Shown: positions 8,221-16,922, counted from the first letter of the stretch. The stretch: DNA of 64,000 nucleotides from Sporosarcina sp. P33 (GCF_002077155.1 NZ_CP015027.1:2148501-2212500); one strand, 5' to 3'. Numbers and translations: made by a program. The notes: a model not told the origin generated them from the letters alone.

Positions 8221-8859
8221 GTGACTATCATTTCAAAGCCAAAGTATTTAAATGATAAAGCTTATGCACAGATTAAGGAACTGATTATTAAGGGCGAATT
8301 AAAAGGTCCCATGGTATCCGAAAATGAGTTAGCAGACTTACTGGGTATGAGCCGAACTCCGATCAGGGAAGCATTATTAAAATTGGCTTCTGAAAATTTT
8401 GTTGAGATTTACCCGAGAAAAGGAATCTATATCAAACAAATGACAGTTGCAGAAACGAACAATGTCATGGATGTACGGCTGGCCATTGAGTTATTCTCAA
8501 TAGAAAAGCTATCGGCTGTTTTCGCTGAAGAACATCTGGAGCGTTTGGAAGCCCTCGTTGAGGAACAGCAAAAGATTTATGAAGAGTCTAAAGTCTACGA
8601 ATTCATCAAATCCGATCTGGAATACCATTCCTATTTATTGCAGCTGACCGGCAATGACTACTTCGTGAAAATACTTGGCAACGTCAGTGATAGGTGCTTT
8701 CACCACGGAATGAAAATTTTTCAGGATCTCAGCCGGATTCAAATGTCCATAGACGATCATATTCTAATAAACGAAAATCTGAAAAAACGTGATTTCGATA
8801 TGGTTAGATCCGTTATGGAGCAACATATATTGAAGGGTAAACAACATTTCTTGTCTTAA
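8221..8859 (+). CDS. GntR family transcriptional regulator (FadR/FCD subfamily)
   Basis: A 212-residue regulator: an N-terminal winged helix-turn-helix (residues 8-75, with SENELADLLGMSRTPIREALLKL) and a C-terminal all-helical FCD ligand-binding domain (about 85-210). The gene closes the RraA-TRAP-nitrilase operon, and a matching palindrome lies upstream of the first gene, so it probably represses or derepresses its own cassette. The start is uncertain. GTG 8221 directly touches the AGGATGAG ribosome site, while an ATT codon at 8230 sits 7 bases after GAGGTG and would be better spaced. Confidence 0.9.
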   Translation: MTIISKPKYLNDKAYAQIKELIIKGELKGPMVSENELADLLGMSRTPIREALLKLASENFVEIYPRKGIYIKQMTVAETNNVMDVRLAIELFSIEKLSAVFAEEHLERLEALVEEQQKIYEESKVYEFIKSDLEYHSYLLQLTGNDYFVKILGNVSDRCFHHGMKIFQDLSRIQMSIDDHILINENLKKRDFDMVRSVMEQHILKGKQHFLS

Positions 8860-8884
8860 CGTGAAATAAACGTCTATCATCTAC

Positions 8885-8919
8885 TGGTCCTCATCTTACA
8901 ACAGGTGAGGACCATTTTA
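8885..8919 (+). terminator. Intrinsic terminator of the RraA-TRAP-GntR operon
   Basis: TGGTCCTCA and TGAGGACCA form a perfect 9-bp stem with a 12-base loop, followed by TTTTAT. It lies 26 bases after the gntR stop codon and within repeat copy 2. Confidence 0.65.
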
Positions 8920-8970
8920 TGTACACAACAACTCATTTGGTTCACCTGATGAGACAGGAGGGGTGTAGTT

Positions 8971-9834
8971 ATGAAACAGAAATGGATCGATTATGCAGCC
9001 TTGATTGCGGGCTCATTGCTTTTCGCAATTGGAATTAACTACTTCGCAATTCCAAACATGCTGTCTGAAGGCGGCGTGATTGGACTTTCCATTATCGCGC
9101 ATTATGTATTTAACTGGTCAACTGCAGCAGCCAGTCTCGTGTTAAACTTGGTTTTGATTTTAGTAGGCTATAAATTTTTAGACAAAAGGTCGTTTATTTA
9201 TACACTGATCACGACTGTTTTCATGTCGGTATTTTTGCAGCTGAGCGTCCATTGGGGAGTGAAATTCAGCGATGACACGCTCTTGGCTGCATTGTTTGCC
9301 GGGCTGTTCGTGGGCATGGGCCTTGGAATTATTTTCAGAGTCGGCGGAACCTCCGGCGGGGCAACCATATTGGCCAGACTGATGTCCCAATTGCTAGGCT
9401 GGAGTGTAGGTAAATCCATGCTGGTCATTGATATCGCAGTCATCTTGCTCTCGGTTTTCGTTATAGGAATAGAAAAGGCGATGTATACATTAGTGGCTGT
9501 CTATGTCGGGGCGATTGTCATTGATAAAATCGTTGGCGGGGCAGACGATCGAAAAGCTGTGATGATTATCTCTAATCACCAGGAAACCATTCGACAGGAA
9601 CTGCTGACTACTATGGGAAGAGGCGTCACCATCCTCGAAGGCCGCGGCGGCTACACAATGGAAACAAAAGATATTTTGTATGTGATCATTAATCAGTCAG
9701 AACTCGTTCAGCTGCGACGCATTTTACAGCATACCGATGAAGAAGCGTATGTCACGATCAACAATGTACAGGAAATATTCAAAAGGGGCTTCAAGAAGAA
9801 GTTAGACAAAAAACACTATGCACGCATTGGGTAA
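8971..9834 (+). CDS. YitT family membrane protein (DUF2179), copy 2
   Basis: A near-identical paralogue (287 residues) of the gene at 2116-2979: an N-terminal multi-helix membrane domain and a C-terminal DUF2179 domain. It has the better ribosome site of the two (AGGAGGGGTG). Three residues differ from copy 1. Several silent differences cluster in codons 50-80, while the rest of the gene is essentially identical, a pattern expected from recent duplication or gene conversion. Function unknown, as for most YitT proteins. Confidence 0.92.
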   Translation: MKQKWIDYAALIAGSLLFAIGINYFAIPNMLSEGGVIGLSIIAHYVFNWSTAAASLVLNLVLILVGYKFLDKRSFIYTLITTVFMSVFLQLSVHWGVKFSDDTLLAALFAGLFVGMGLGIIFRVGGTSGGATILARLMSQLLGWSVGKSMLVIDIAVILLSVFVIGIEKAMYTLVAVYVGAIVIDKIVGGADDRKAVMIISNHQETIRQELLTTMGRGVTILEGRGGYTMETKDILYVIINQSELVQLRRILQHTDEEAYVTINNVQEIFKRGFKKKLDKKHYARIG

Positions 9835-9875
9835 GCGTGCACAGTGTCGTAAAAAAGTTTGTGCAAATGTGTAAT

Positions 9876-9911
9876 CTTCAGGTGCTGCGGGGTATTCAAC
9901 AGCACCTGAAG
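9876..9911 (+). terminator. Perfect 12-bp hairpin after yitT copy 2
   Basis: Same 12-bp inverted repeat (CTTCAGGTGCTG / CAGCACCTGAAG) as after copy 1, again without a T-tract. Confidence 0.5.
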
Positions 9912-10045
9912 CCCAATTGAAATAATCAAGACGAGCAAAGATTCATAATCGGCAGGGCTGTTCTTGAATAAATGCGAAGCTGAGGAAGAGTGCCTATTGA
10001 GTTCAAGGATAGTAGTTATAGAATAACAGCAGCAAAGTGGAAAGC

Positions 10046-12478
10046 TTATATGTCAGCACTCTTTCTTTCAAAATACCAATGCAGGCGATATTCACAAATC
10101 TCCTTCACCCAGCCGTACAAGATTTCCTCGTGCTCCTCTGCAACATCTATCTTAGGTATGAACATCCCGTCCTCAAACACAATCTTGCCTTTAGAAGCCC
10201 CGCTCCACTTCGTCATCGGCATGGCAGCAATCAGTTTGGCTATCTTTTCTTCATTATATAGCCGGAGTGATTTGCCTTGTTTATCCGACAGATCTGCATC
10301 ACGGCGATAGGGCTTCTCCATCAAATACGCATGGAAAAACGGCGCAGCTTCTTTTGGGGTGACGGGCTGATGCCAATTGGCAGGTCCTCTCGTCAGCATG
10401 TACTTTAACAAAATCATCTTATAGCTTTTCGTCATTGTCGTCTTGTTCACTTCAATTAGCCAATCTTTATGCTGTGTAAGAACTTCTTTCTCCAAATCAT
10501 TCAGTTCATCAGCATATTTCAGGAGTAGCGGGTACGTCTTGAATTTTTGCTGGATGGCTTTTGCATCTTCAGTGGCTTTCAGATGGTATTCCAGATAGGA
10601 AGGGCGGTGCCCCAGTTCAGCTTTTAGTTCAAAATAGGCAGTAATCAGCCGTTGCTGGACAGGTTCATTTTGTTTCATAGCTTCAAGCAGATCAACGACA
10701 GCCGTTTCAAAATGAAATTCAAAATAACTCGGTTCACTGAATGTCCCGCTGCTGATCTTCGCCGGCAGCTCGTTCGACTCGTTGAATACTTGGAACTTTT
10801 TCCGGGCATTGCGATAGTTTCCAATCAGGTCAATGATTACGCAGTGTGACTTGCCTGGCGCGATTCGTAAACCGCGGCCGATTTGCTGCGTGAAGACAGT
10901 TAATGATTCGGTAGGGCGGACGAATAATAAAGTATCGACGTTCGGGATGTCGACGCCTTCATTAAATAAGTCGACGGTGAAGATCATATCGAGTTGACCA
11001 GTTTCCAGCATGTTTCGGGCTGCAATGCGTGTGTGCCGGTCCGTGCCTCCGTGCAGCGCAAGTGAACGGAAGCCGGCTTCTGTGAAGTAGTCGCTTAGGA
11101 AACTGGCTTGTTTAACGGAAGAACAGAAGGCGATGGTGCGGGTTTTCTTATGTTCGTTCCATGCAGTGATTACAGCTTCCGCGTAACTGTCCCGCAATTG
11201 CAGCCGGGACAGTTCCTCTTCGTCATAGCGGTTATTGCGCCATTTCAGCTCGCTGTAATCCGTTTTGTCCAGTACACCGTAATAGACGAAAGGGGAAAGC
11301 CAATTTTGCCGGATGGCGTCCAGAAAGTGGATAGAGATCGCTTCATTGCCGTTGCACAGGCTGTAGACATCTTTATTGTCGAGCCGGTCCGGTGTGGCGG
11401 TGAGGCCGAGCAGAAATTCTGGCGTAAAGTAATCCAGGACGCGTTCATATGTAGTGGCCGCCGCATGATGGAATTCATCCACGACAATCAAATCGAACGC
11501 GGCTGAAGAGAACTTCTCCAGATGGTATTGTCTGGCGAGCGTCTGGATAGATGCGAAAACAAATTCTGTGTCAGTTTCTTTTTGCTGGCCGTTATAAATA
11601 CCGCTCGTCCGGTTCGGAAAAACGCGCGAGAAGGAAGCTTGCGCCTGTATCAGCAGTTCTTCACGATGGGCAATGAAAAGTACGCGTTTGAACGATTCAG
11701 CGAAGAACGCGGCTAGGTATGTTTTACCGAGTCCGGTAGCGAGAACAGCGAGCGCTTTTTCATAGCCATTTTTGACAGTTTCATTTAGAGCAGCCAGCGC
11801 AAGTTCCTGTGCAGGCCGCGGTTCCAGTACAGCTGACTCATACGTGGCTGCGGGATCGGTGAAACTTTCGGCGGGTGCATGTTCAGCCGGACCAAATGTC
11901 ATTTCGATTTCGGTCGCGGCTGTATATGGCTCCCATATAGAACTGAATGGCAGTTTTCGATTGGTTTCGTCATATCGCTGCCGGTATTGTTCGATTTGAT
12001 TCTCATTGATTGCTACGGTGTTCGGCGACAAGAACATTTCTGTAAATGCGCTGGCAGAGGTCTCGAAAATATCTTCATCTGCAGACGACGGCGCGTAGAG
12101 ATTCCACTCGATTCCATTAGTTAATGCGGATTTAGAAAGATTCGAGGAGCCGATGATCACGGCAGCGCTGTCTGCTGACTTAAATAGATAGGCTTTCGGG
12201 TGAAAGGAAGTGCCGCCGCTCTCCATCATCCGAAGTTCGGCGCCCGGCAATCCATCGTACAGTAAAGTAAGGGCATCAGGCTGAGTGATGGATAGATAAT
12301 CGCCTGTCAGGATCTTGATTTCTGCGCCGCGAATGGCAGCATCACGAAGAGAGGGAAGTACTTCCTTAACGCCTGACTTCATCATAAATGACGTCATCCA
12401 GTAGATTGTATCTGCTTCTGCAGTCAGTTGTTTTAAGTCATTCACCAAGTTTTTCGTCAGCAGCCGCAGTTTAGTCAT
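10046..12478 (-). CDS. PLD-nuclease/SF2 helicase fusion protein (DEAD/DEAH-box family)
   Basis: An 810-residue fusion. Residues 1-125 form a phospholipase-D-like domain with one HxK motif (HPK at 93-95, then GSSNLSKSAL). Residues 225-560 form an SF2 helicase: Walker A ATGLGKT (247-253), motif II DEFH (334-337), motif III TATP (360-363), and motifs V-VI in FNEGVDIPNVD and QQIGRGLR. The last ~240 residues are of unrecognised type. Such proteins resemble restriction-enzyme or defence helicases and DNA repair factors, but no methylase or specificity subunit lies nearby. The start ATG overlaps the end of the MazG-like gene by 8 bases, indicating translational coupling. Actual role unproven. Confidence 0.88.
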   Translation of the reverse strand: MTKLRLLTKNLVNDLKQLTAEADTIYWMTSFMMKSGVKEVLPSLRDAAIRGAEIKILTGDYLSITQPDALTLLYDGLPGAELRMMESGGTSFHPKAYLFKSADSAAVIIGSSNLSKSALTNGIEWNLYAPSSADEDIFETSASAFTEMFLSPNTVAINENQIEQYRQRYDETNRKLPFSSIWEPYTAATEIEMTFGPAEHAPAESFTDPAATYESAVLEPRPAQELALAALNETVKNGYEKALAVLATGLGKTYLAAFFAESFKRVLFIAHREELLIQAQASFSRVFPNRTSGIYNGQQKETDTEFVFASIQTLARQYHLEKFSSAAFDLIVVDEFHHAAATTYERVLDYFTPEFLLGLTATPDRLDNKDVYSLCNGNEAISIHFLDAIRQNWLSPFVYYGVLDKTDYSELKWRNNRYDEEELSRLQLRDSYAEAVITAWNEHKKTRTIAFCSSVKQASFLSDYFTEAGFRSLALHGGTDRHTRIAARNMLETGQLDMIFTVDLFNEGVDIPNVDTLLFVRPTESLTVFTQQIGRGLRIAPGKSHCVIIDLIGNYRNARKKFQVFNESNELPAKISSGTFSEPSYFEFHFETAVVDLLEAMKQNEPVQQRLITAYFELKAELGHRPSYLEYHLKATEDAKAIQQKFKTYPLLLKYADELNDLEKEVLTQHKDWLIEVNKTTMTKSYKMILLKYMLTRGPANWHQPVTPKEAAPFFHAYLMEKPYRRDADLSDKQGKSLRLYNEEKIAKLIAAMPMTKWSGASKGKIVFEDGMFIPKIDVAEEHEEILYGWVKEICEYRLHWYFERKSADI

Positions 12479-12797
12479 CTTGTACTTCCACTAGAAAAAT
12501 CCGGTCTGTGAATCCGCCGCGTGCACTGGCTTTTTCGGCGCGCACCGTTTCCAGCTCCTCAACTGTCACGCCATGATGATTGGCAGCCGCATGGATCAGT
12601 TCCAGTAAGTCGGACAGTTCTTCCACTGCTGCTTCTGCTGTATCGGCTTCTTCATACTCCGCGAGCTCTTCGTGCATTTTCTTATTCAATTCAGCAATGT
12701 ATTGCGTCTCATTAAGTGTCTGGGTTACACATGTCTTTCCATCGGCTTCGATAATCTGTGGAATCAAGTCACGTACAAGTTTATTGTAGATAGGCAT
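12471..12797 (-). CDS. MazG-like / phosphoribosyl-ATP pyrophosphohydrolase family protein
   Basis: A 108-residue all-alpha NTP pyrophosphohydrolase-like protein. The metal-binding signature of the MazG/HisE superfamily is visible as HEELAEYEE (about 42-50) followed by EELSDLLE (60-67). The N-terminal YNKLVRDLIPQII resembles small phosphoribosyl-ATP pyrophosphohydrolase-like proteins, but no his genes are near. It is the first gene of a two-gene operon with the PLD-helicase. A nucleotide-hydrolase plus nuclease-helicase pair might act on foreign or damaged nucleic acid (inference). The ribosome site AAAGGAGAG precedes ATG 12797. Confidence 0.85.
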   Translation of the reverse strand: MPIYNKLVRDLIPQIIEADGKTCVTQTLNETQYIAELNKKMHEELAEYEEADTAEAAVEELSDLLELIHAAANHHGVTVEELETVRAEKASARGGFTDRIFLVEVQDD

Positions 12798-13086
12798 AAA
12801 CTCTCTCCTTTAAGCAGTAATTTCCTGTATTCTACCATACTGCGGCGATAGAAGTACGTACACTTTGTACATCTGTTGCGATCCCTTACAAATAAAACAT
12901 AATGCCAGCAGAAAGTTACTAAAAACAGGGAGAAACACCTCCATATTACTCGGAAATAAATTGACTATACTAGTAAAATAGTAAATAATAGTAGAATAAA
13001 CTTTTATGTATAACGTTTACCATGAGTAGTTAGAATCACTATAAAGTATGAATCTCCCTTTTATATGGGTTGAGGAGGTGGAACGG

Positions 13087-15138
13087 ATGTTTAGTGCACC
13101 AGACTACCAAGAACTATCACAATTAACCGGTTCCTATTCGCTGGAAATGAACATATTGTCCATTCTGGTAATAGTGTTCGCTTCCTTTACGACGCTTAAT
13201 CTATATGACCGGATGCAAAAACCCAGCTTTTTCAAACGGGAAGTCTGGCTTGTGCTGGCTTCGCTGGCACTCGCATTCGGAATATGGTCTACACATTTCC
13301 TGGCGATGAATTCACTCGTGCTGCCCGTAGAAATGCATGTAGACTACACATGGGGATTCCTTTGTATTCTGCCGATATTTTTTGCGGCGTTGCTGGCATT
13401 CCATCTTGTGCAGACCCCGATGAAAATATGCTGGCGTCATGCGGTAGCGGCGGCGCTCATAGCAGACGGGATGAGCATCATGCATTTACTCGGTATGAAA
13501 GCGATGAAGATGGATGTGTACATCAGCTATAATTGGTTGCTGATGATACTGGCAAACGTAATTGCCGGGTTGTTGACCTATTTCGCACTTCGGGCGATCA
13601 GTCATCCGAAACGCGCGGTGTTATCGAAAGTGTCAGCAGTCGCGTTTCTGACTGCCGGAACAGCAGCCGTGCACTTTATCGGAATGTTCGGAACGGGCTT
13701 TTACATAGAAACTGGACAAGCGTTAGGTGAACCCGTGATGCATATGCATTTCATGAATACATTAATAGGTGTCGGAGCGGGTTTGCTGCTTGTTGCGATG
13801 CTATTGGTTTCATATGTAGACGGTTATTTGGATTATTGGCTAAAGTATTTTGACGTATTGACAAAACTTCCGAACCGCCGGAATTGGGAGCGTTGTTTAA
13901 CCGATGACGTGGCAGCGGGGGATGTGGCAGTCTGGAATTTCCCTGACCTTCAGCGGATCAATCAATTATACGGCTATGAAGCGGGGGACGAAATCCTGCA
14001 GGAAATTGGCTCGCTGCTTGCGAAGTGGAAACCTACATTCACCGAGTTGTACCGTGTCAGCGGGAACCGTTATTTGTTTTATGTCAAGCAGGCAGGACGT
14101 TACGCAGATTTTCATAAGTTTTTAGTCATTATGCAGCGGGAAATCGATCAATTGCTGCCGATCAAACGGCAAGAGATGCGCTACGTTTGCGGGGTGGCAA
14201 AAGCCGATCAGCATAAATCAGTCAAGCAGTTGTATAAAGAGGCGATGATGGTCGTGGAACAGGCAGCGATTACACGTGAGTGGGGCTTGCTGACGTTCGA
14301 TCCTGCCATCCACGGTATGTCTTATGAGCGGGATGTATTGCGTGATATTTCCAAGGCGCTCAAGGAAAATCATATTTCCCTCGTCTATCAGCCGAAAGTG
14401 AAAGGTGCCCATGCTGAATTTGTCGGGGTCGAAGCGTTGCTGCGCTGGATGCATCCGGATCTTGGGCCGATTCCGCCTGCCACGTTCGTTCCGATTTTAG
14501 AGCAGGATGGACGGATGGGAGAAGTGACTGACTGGATCATCCGGGAAGTGTGCAGACAGATTCATAACTGGGATTCCCAGGGCACACATATACCTCAGGT
14601 AGCCATCAATATACCGGGGGAGTATGTGACAGATCCCCATTTGCTGGACTTGCTTTGGAAAGAAACCGGTGCGTATAAAATCGATCCAAGCCGTATTGAG
14701 CTGGAAATTACAGAAACAAGTACCGCGAAATCGATTCCGCAGGCGATTGCTGCTATGAAGCGGTTCAAGCGCTATGGTTTTTCGGTGGCTCTTGATGATT
14801 TTGGAACAGGCGTATCATCGCTTTCCTATTTGCAGCAGCTGCCGATCACGACGCTGAAAATCGATAAATCTTTTACAGACGGGGTGCCAGCACCGCCAAA
14901 GAAATGTGCCGTGCTGAATGCCATCCTGGCGATTGGCTGCTCGATGGATTTGGCTGTCGTCATTGAAGGGGTAGAGCGGCAGAAGCAAGCGGAGTTTCTG
15001 CTGGAACTAAAGTCTGATTTAACTTTTCAAGGGTATTACTTTTCAAGGCCGCTGACTGTTCCGCAGCTGAATGACTGGGTGGCAGAAGCAATGAAGCGCA
15101 AGAAATCTCCGAATCTAAGCGCATTCCCAATAAAATGA
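13087..15138 (+). CDS. MHYT-GGDEF-EAL protein, probable c-di-GMP phosphodiesterase
   Basis: A 683-residue membrane signalling protein. The start is ATG 13087, set by GAGGAGGTG 8 bases upstream, not the open frame before it. The N-terminal ~240 residues form a seven-helix MHYT sensor with repeated motifs (STHFLAM, MHLLGM, VHFIGM), proposed to bind copper or a gas. The GGDEF domain is degenerate: where GG[D/E]EF should be the sequence reads SGNRYLF. The EAL domain keeps its catalytic set: QPK, EALLRW, NIPG, ELEITET, LDDFGTG, KIDKSF, the Glu of VIEGVER and QGYYFSRPL. It should therefore degrade rather than make c-di-GMP. The gene is monocistronic and followed by cheV. Confidence 0.9.
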   Translation: MFSAPDYQELSQLTGSYSLEMNILSILVIVFASFTTLNLYDRMQKPSFFKREVWLVLASLALAFGIWSTHFLAMNSLVLPVEMHVDYTWGFLCILPIFFAALLAFHLVQTPMKICWRHAVAAALIADGMSIMHLLGMKAMKMDVYISYNWLLMILANVIAGLLTYFALRAISHPKRAVLSKVSAVAFLTAGTAAVHFIGMFGTGFYIETGQALGEPVMHMHFMNTLIGVGAGLLLVAMLLVSYVDGYLDYWLKYFDVLTKLPNRRNWERCLTDDVAAGDVAVWNFPDLQRINQLYGYEAGDEILQEIGSLLAKWKPTFTELYRVSGNRYLFYVKQAGRYADFHKFLVIMQREIDQLLPIKRQEMRYVCGVAKADQHKSVKQLYKEAMMVVEQAAITREWGLLTFDPAIHGMSYERDVLRDISKALKENHISLVYQPKVKGAHAEFVGVEALLRWMHPDLGPIPPATFVPILEQDGRMGEVTDWIIREVCRQIHNWDSQGTHIPQVAINIPGEYVTDPHLLDLLWKETGAYKIDPSRIELEITETSTAKSIPQAIAAMKRFKRYGFSVALDDFGTGVSSLSYLQQLPITTLKIDKSFTDGVPAPPKKCAVLNAILAIGCSMDLAVVIEGVERQKQAEFLLELKSDLTFQGYYFSRPLTVPQLNDWVAEAMKRKKSPNLSAFPIK

Positions 15139-15278
15139 AGCGGGCAGATAGATTCTTCTGAAATTACGTAGATTCCCAGACATCCTGTATGGTATAGTAG
15201 TCCTATACATCGACAAAATATGGATATGGCGTATAAGTATAAGGAAATAGATTAAATTGTCTGAGAGGGTGGAAGAAA

Positions 15279-16184
15279 TTGTCCAATGATTCAGGTATTT
15301 TATTGGAAAGCGGCACAAATGAACTGGAAATTGTCGGTTTTGAAATGCAGGGTAACCGTTATGGCATCAACGTGATCAAAGTAAAGGAAATCATTATGCC
15401 GCTGCCTATTACACCGATTCCTCATGCGCACTTTGCAGTGGAAGGTATCATCCAGTTGCGCGGAGAAGTGCTGCCGGTCATCAGTATGGAGAAAATCTTA
15501 GGGATGGCGCCTTCCGTCAATCCGCAAGATGCAAAATATATTGTTGCTTCATTCAATAAGCAGACTGTCGTGTTCCGTGTGCACAATGTGACACAGATCC
15601 ATCGTATTTCCTGGAATCAAATCGAGAAACCTTCGGGCATTTATGCGGCGGAGAACTCACAGGTGATCGGCGTCATTAAACTGGACGGCGACATGTTGCT
15701 GCTGCTTGATTTTGAAAAGATTATTCTGGATATCAATCCGGAAGCAGGCATTAACGTCGATCAAGTGAAAAAACTTGGAAAACGGGAACGTTCTGATAAA
15801 CGAATTTTAATCGCGGAAGATTCGCCGTTATTGCGTAAATTATTGCATGATACACTCAGCGAAGCGGGCTATGAAAATCTGGATTTTTATGAGAACGGTC
15901 AGGATGCGCTGGATTATTTGATGACACTGGCGACGGATGACGTCGATGTAAAAAAAGAGATTCAACTCGTCATCACAGATATCGAGATGCCGCAGATGGA
16001 TGGCCATCATTTCACGAGACGGATTCGTGAAACGCCGAAACTCGCGGAACTGCCGGTCATTATCTTCTCTTCACTCATTACAGATGACCTGAAGCACAAA
16101 GGCGACAGTGTCGGAGCGGACGATCAAGTCAGCAAGCCAGAAATTGCTGAATTGGTATTGAAGATTGATAAGTATATATTATAA
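15279..16184 (+). CDS. cheV: Chemotaxis coupling protein CheV (CheW-receiver fusion)
   Basis: A 301-residue fusion of a CheW-like domain (about 12-155, with YGINVIKVKEII and VEGIIQLRGEVLPVISM) and a response-regulator receiver domain (about 173-301). The receiver has the acidic pair AEDSP, the phosphoacceptor Asp in LVITDIEMPQMDG and the conserved Lys in QVSKPE. CheV couples chemoreceptors to CheA and mediates adaptation in Bacillales. The start is TTG 15279 after GAGAGGGTGGAAG. It stands alone, with a terminator directly after it; no other che genes are in the window. Confidence 0.95.
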   Translation: MSNDSGILLESGTNELEIVGFEMQGNRYGINVIKVKEIIMPLPITPIPHAHFAVEGIIQLRGEVLPVISMEKILGMAPSVNPQDAKYIVASFNKQTVVFRVHNVTQIHRISWNQIEKPSGIYAAENSQVIGVIKLDGDMLLLLDFEKIILDINPEAGINVDQVKKLGKRERSDKRILIAEDSPLLRKLLHDTLSEAGYENLDFYENGQDALDYLMTLATDDVDVKKEIQLVITDIEMPQMDGHHFTRRIRETPKLAELPVIIFSSLITDDLKHKGDSVGADDQVSKPEIAELVLKIDKYIL

Positions 16185-16189
16185 GAATG

Positions 16190-16221
16190 AAAGACTTCCG
16201 TTTCATGCGGGAGTCTTTTTT
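16190..16221 (+). terminator. Intrinsic terminator of cheV
   Basis: AAGACTTCCG pairs with CGGGAGTCTT (one T-G pair) around a 7-base loop, followed by a T6 tract. Confidence 0.8.
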
Positions 16222-16237
16222 CGATCGCGCAGTAAAA

Positions 16238-16262
16238 ACACGCCACTTTGCGGTGGCGTGTT
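16238..16262 (-). terminator. Intrinsic terminator of the small minus-strand gene
   Basis: ACACGCCAC pairs with GTGGCGTGT; read on the minus strand the hairpin is followed by TTTTTAC. It sits just after the stop of the gene at 16273-16452. Confidence 0.7.
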
Positions 16263-16272
16263 GTGATGTTAT

Positions 16273-16452
16273 TTATTTATCGTCGTCTTTTTTCACGTTA
16301 TCGTCTATCGGAACATATTCTCCCTTAAGTCCATCTTTCTTGATGTCGTAGTATTTGTCTGCACCTACGCCGCCTTCATCAATCATTCTTGAAATACCTT
16401 TCGTGCGCATTTCATGTTCTTTAACAATTTTTTTACGGTCATCTTTAGTCAT
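16273..16452 (-). CDS. Small hypothetical protein, tandem paralogue 1
   Basis: A 59-residue acidic/basic soluble protein beginning MTKDDRKKIV. The ATG at 16452 is preferred over an in-frame GTG 12 bases upstream because AAAGGTGGAG lies 7 bases before it. The sequence contains KxxEMRTKxISxMIxEGGxGADKYYxIKK, shared almost residue for residue with the next small gene (16527-16700). The tail is highly charged (DDNVKKDDDK). I do not recognise a named family. Two tandem copies each with a good ribosome site argue for real genes; expression may be stress- or sporulation-linked, but nothing here shows that. Confidence 0.72.
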   Translation of the reverse strand: MTKDDRKKIVKEHEMRTKGISRMIDEGGVGADKYYDIKKDGLKGEYVPIDDNVKKDDDK

Positions 16453-16526
16453 GTTCGTCTCCACCTTTTACTAAAATGTATTTTCGGAAAAAGTTGTGTG
16501 ACTGTCAAGATTCATCTGCCGCTAAA

Positions 16527-16700
16527 TTAGTCTTTGCTGTTATTGTCCTCGGGTACTTCAATGATTTTTTCTGCTGGCGGCACTTTTTTAATATTATAAT
16601 ACTTATCCGCGCCCATTCCGCCTTCACCGATCATTTTAGAGATCTCCTTCGTGCGCATTTCGTTAGTCTTCACAATTTCTTTTCTGTCGTCTTTACCCAT
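16527..16700 (-). CDS. Small hypothetical protein, tandem paralogue 2
   Basis: A 57-residue protein starting MGKDDRKEIVK at ATG 16700, with an excellent AAAGGAGGAA ribosome site. It aligns over its first ~40 residues with the protein at 16273-16452: DDRK-IVK, EMRTK-IS-MI-EGG-GADKYY-IKK. The C-terminal ~18 residues diverge (VPPAEKIIEVPEDNNSKD). The two are separated by 74 bases on the same strand and may be cotranscribed. Function unknown. Confidence 0.72.
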   Translation of the reverse strand: MGKDDRKEIVKTNEMRTKEISKMIGEGGMGADKYYNIKKVPPAEKIIEVPEDNNSKD

Positions 16701-16922
16701 TTATAATTCCTCCTTTAAAATAAAAGCGTATTTTACTCTTTGGGGAAATGGAATGTGTGACAGTACTCTGTGATGTATCTACACTTTTATTTTACCACAA
16801 ATACGTCATGGGTAGGGGGATTGGAGTTACTCTGTCAGCCTATTAACGGAAAATGCCGCTATTAAAAAGACAGTTGATAGAAAGAAATGGTATATTTATT
16901 GAATCGAAGGGAGTTGTGTAAT

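Larger units (their letters stand above)
8872..9911 (+). repeat. Long direct repeat, copy 2 (contains the second yitT-family gene)
   Basis: Second copy of the ~1.03 kb repeat at 2023-3056, offset by about 6,855 bases. The ends correspond: a terminator hairpin upstream of the gene and the perfect CTTCAGGTGCTG hairpin downstream. Homology stops right after the right hairpin arm, where the flanking sequences diverge. Confidence 0.93.

Noticed and set aside
11108-12124. Several plus-strand ORFs within the PLD-helicase gene
   Set aside because: They are antisense shadows of a clearly coding minus-strand gene, without ribosome sites or recognisable products.
13048-13086. Upstream ATG for the MHYT-GGDEF-EAL gene
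   Set aside because: The GAGGAGGTG ribosome site lies downstream of it and fits ATG 13087.
16476-16706. Plus-strand ORF over the second small paralogue
   Set aside because: The minus strand encodes a protein paralogous to its neighbour with a strong ribosome site, so the plus-strand frame is the shadow.
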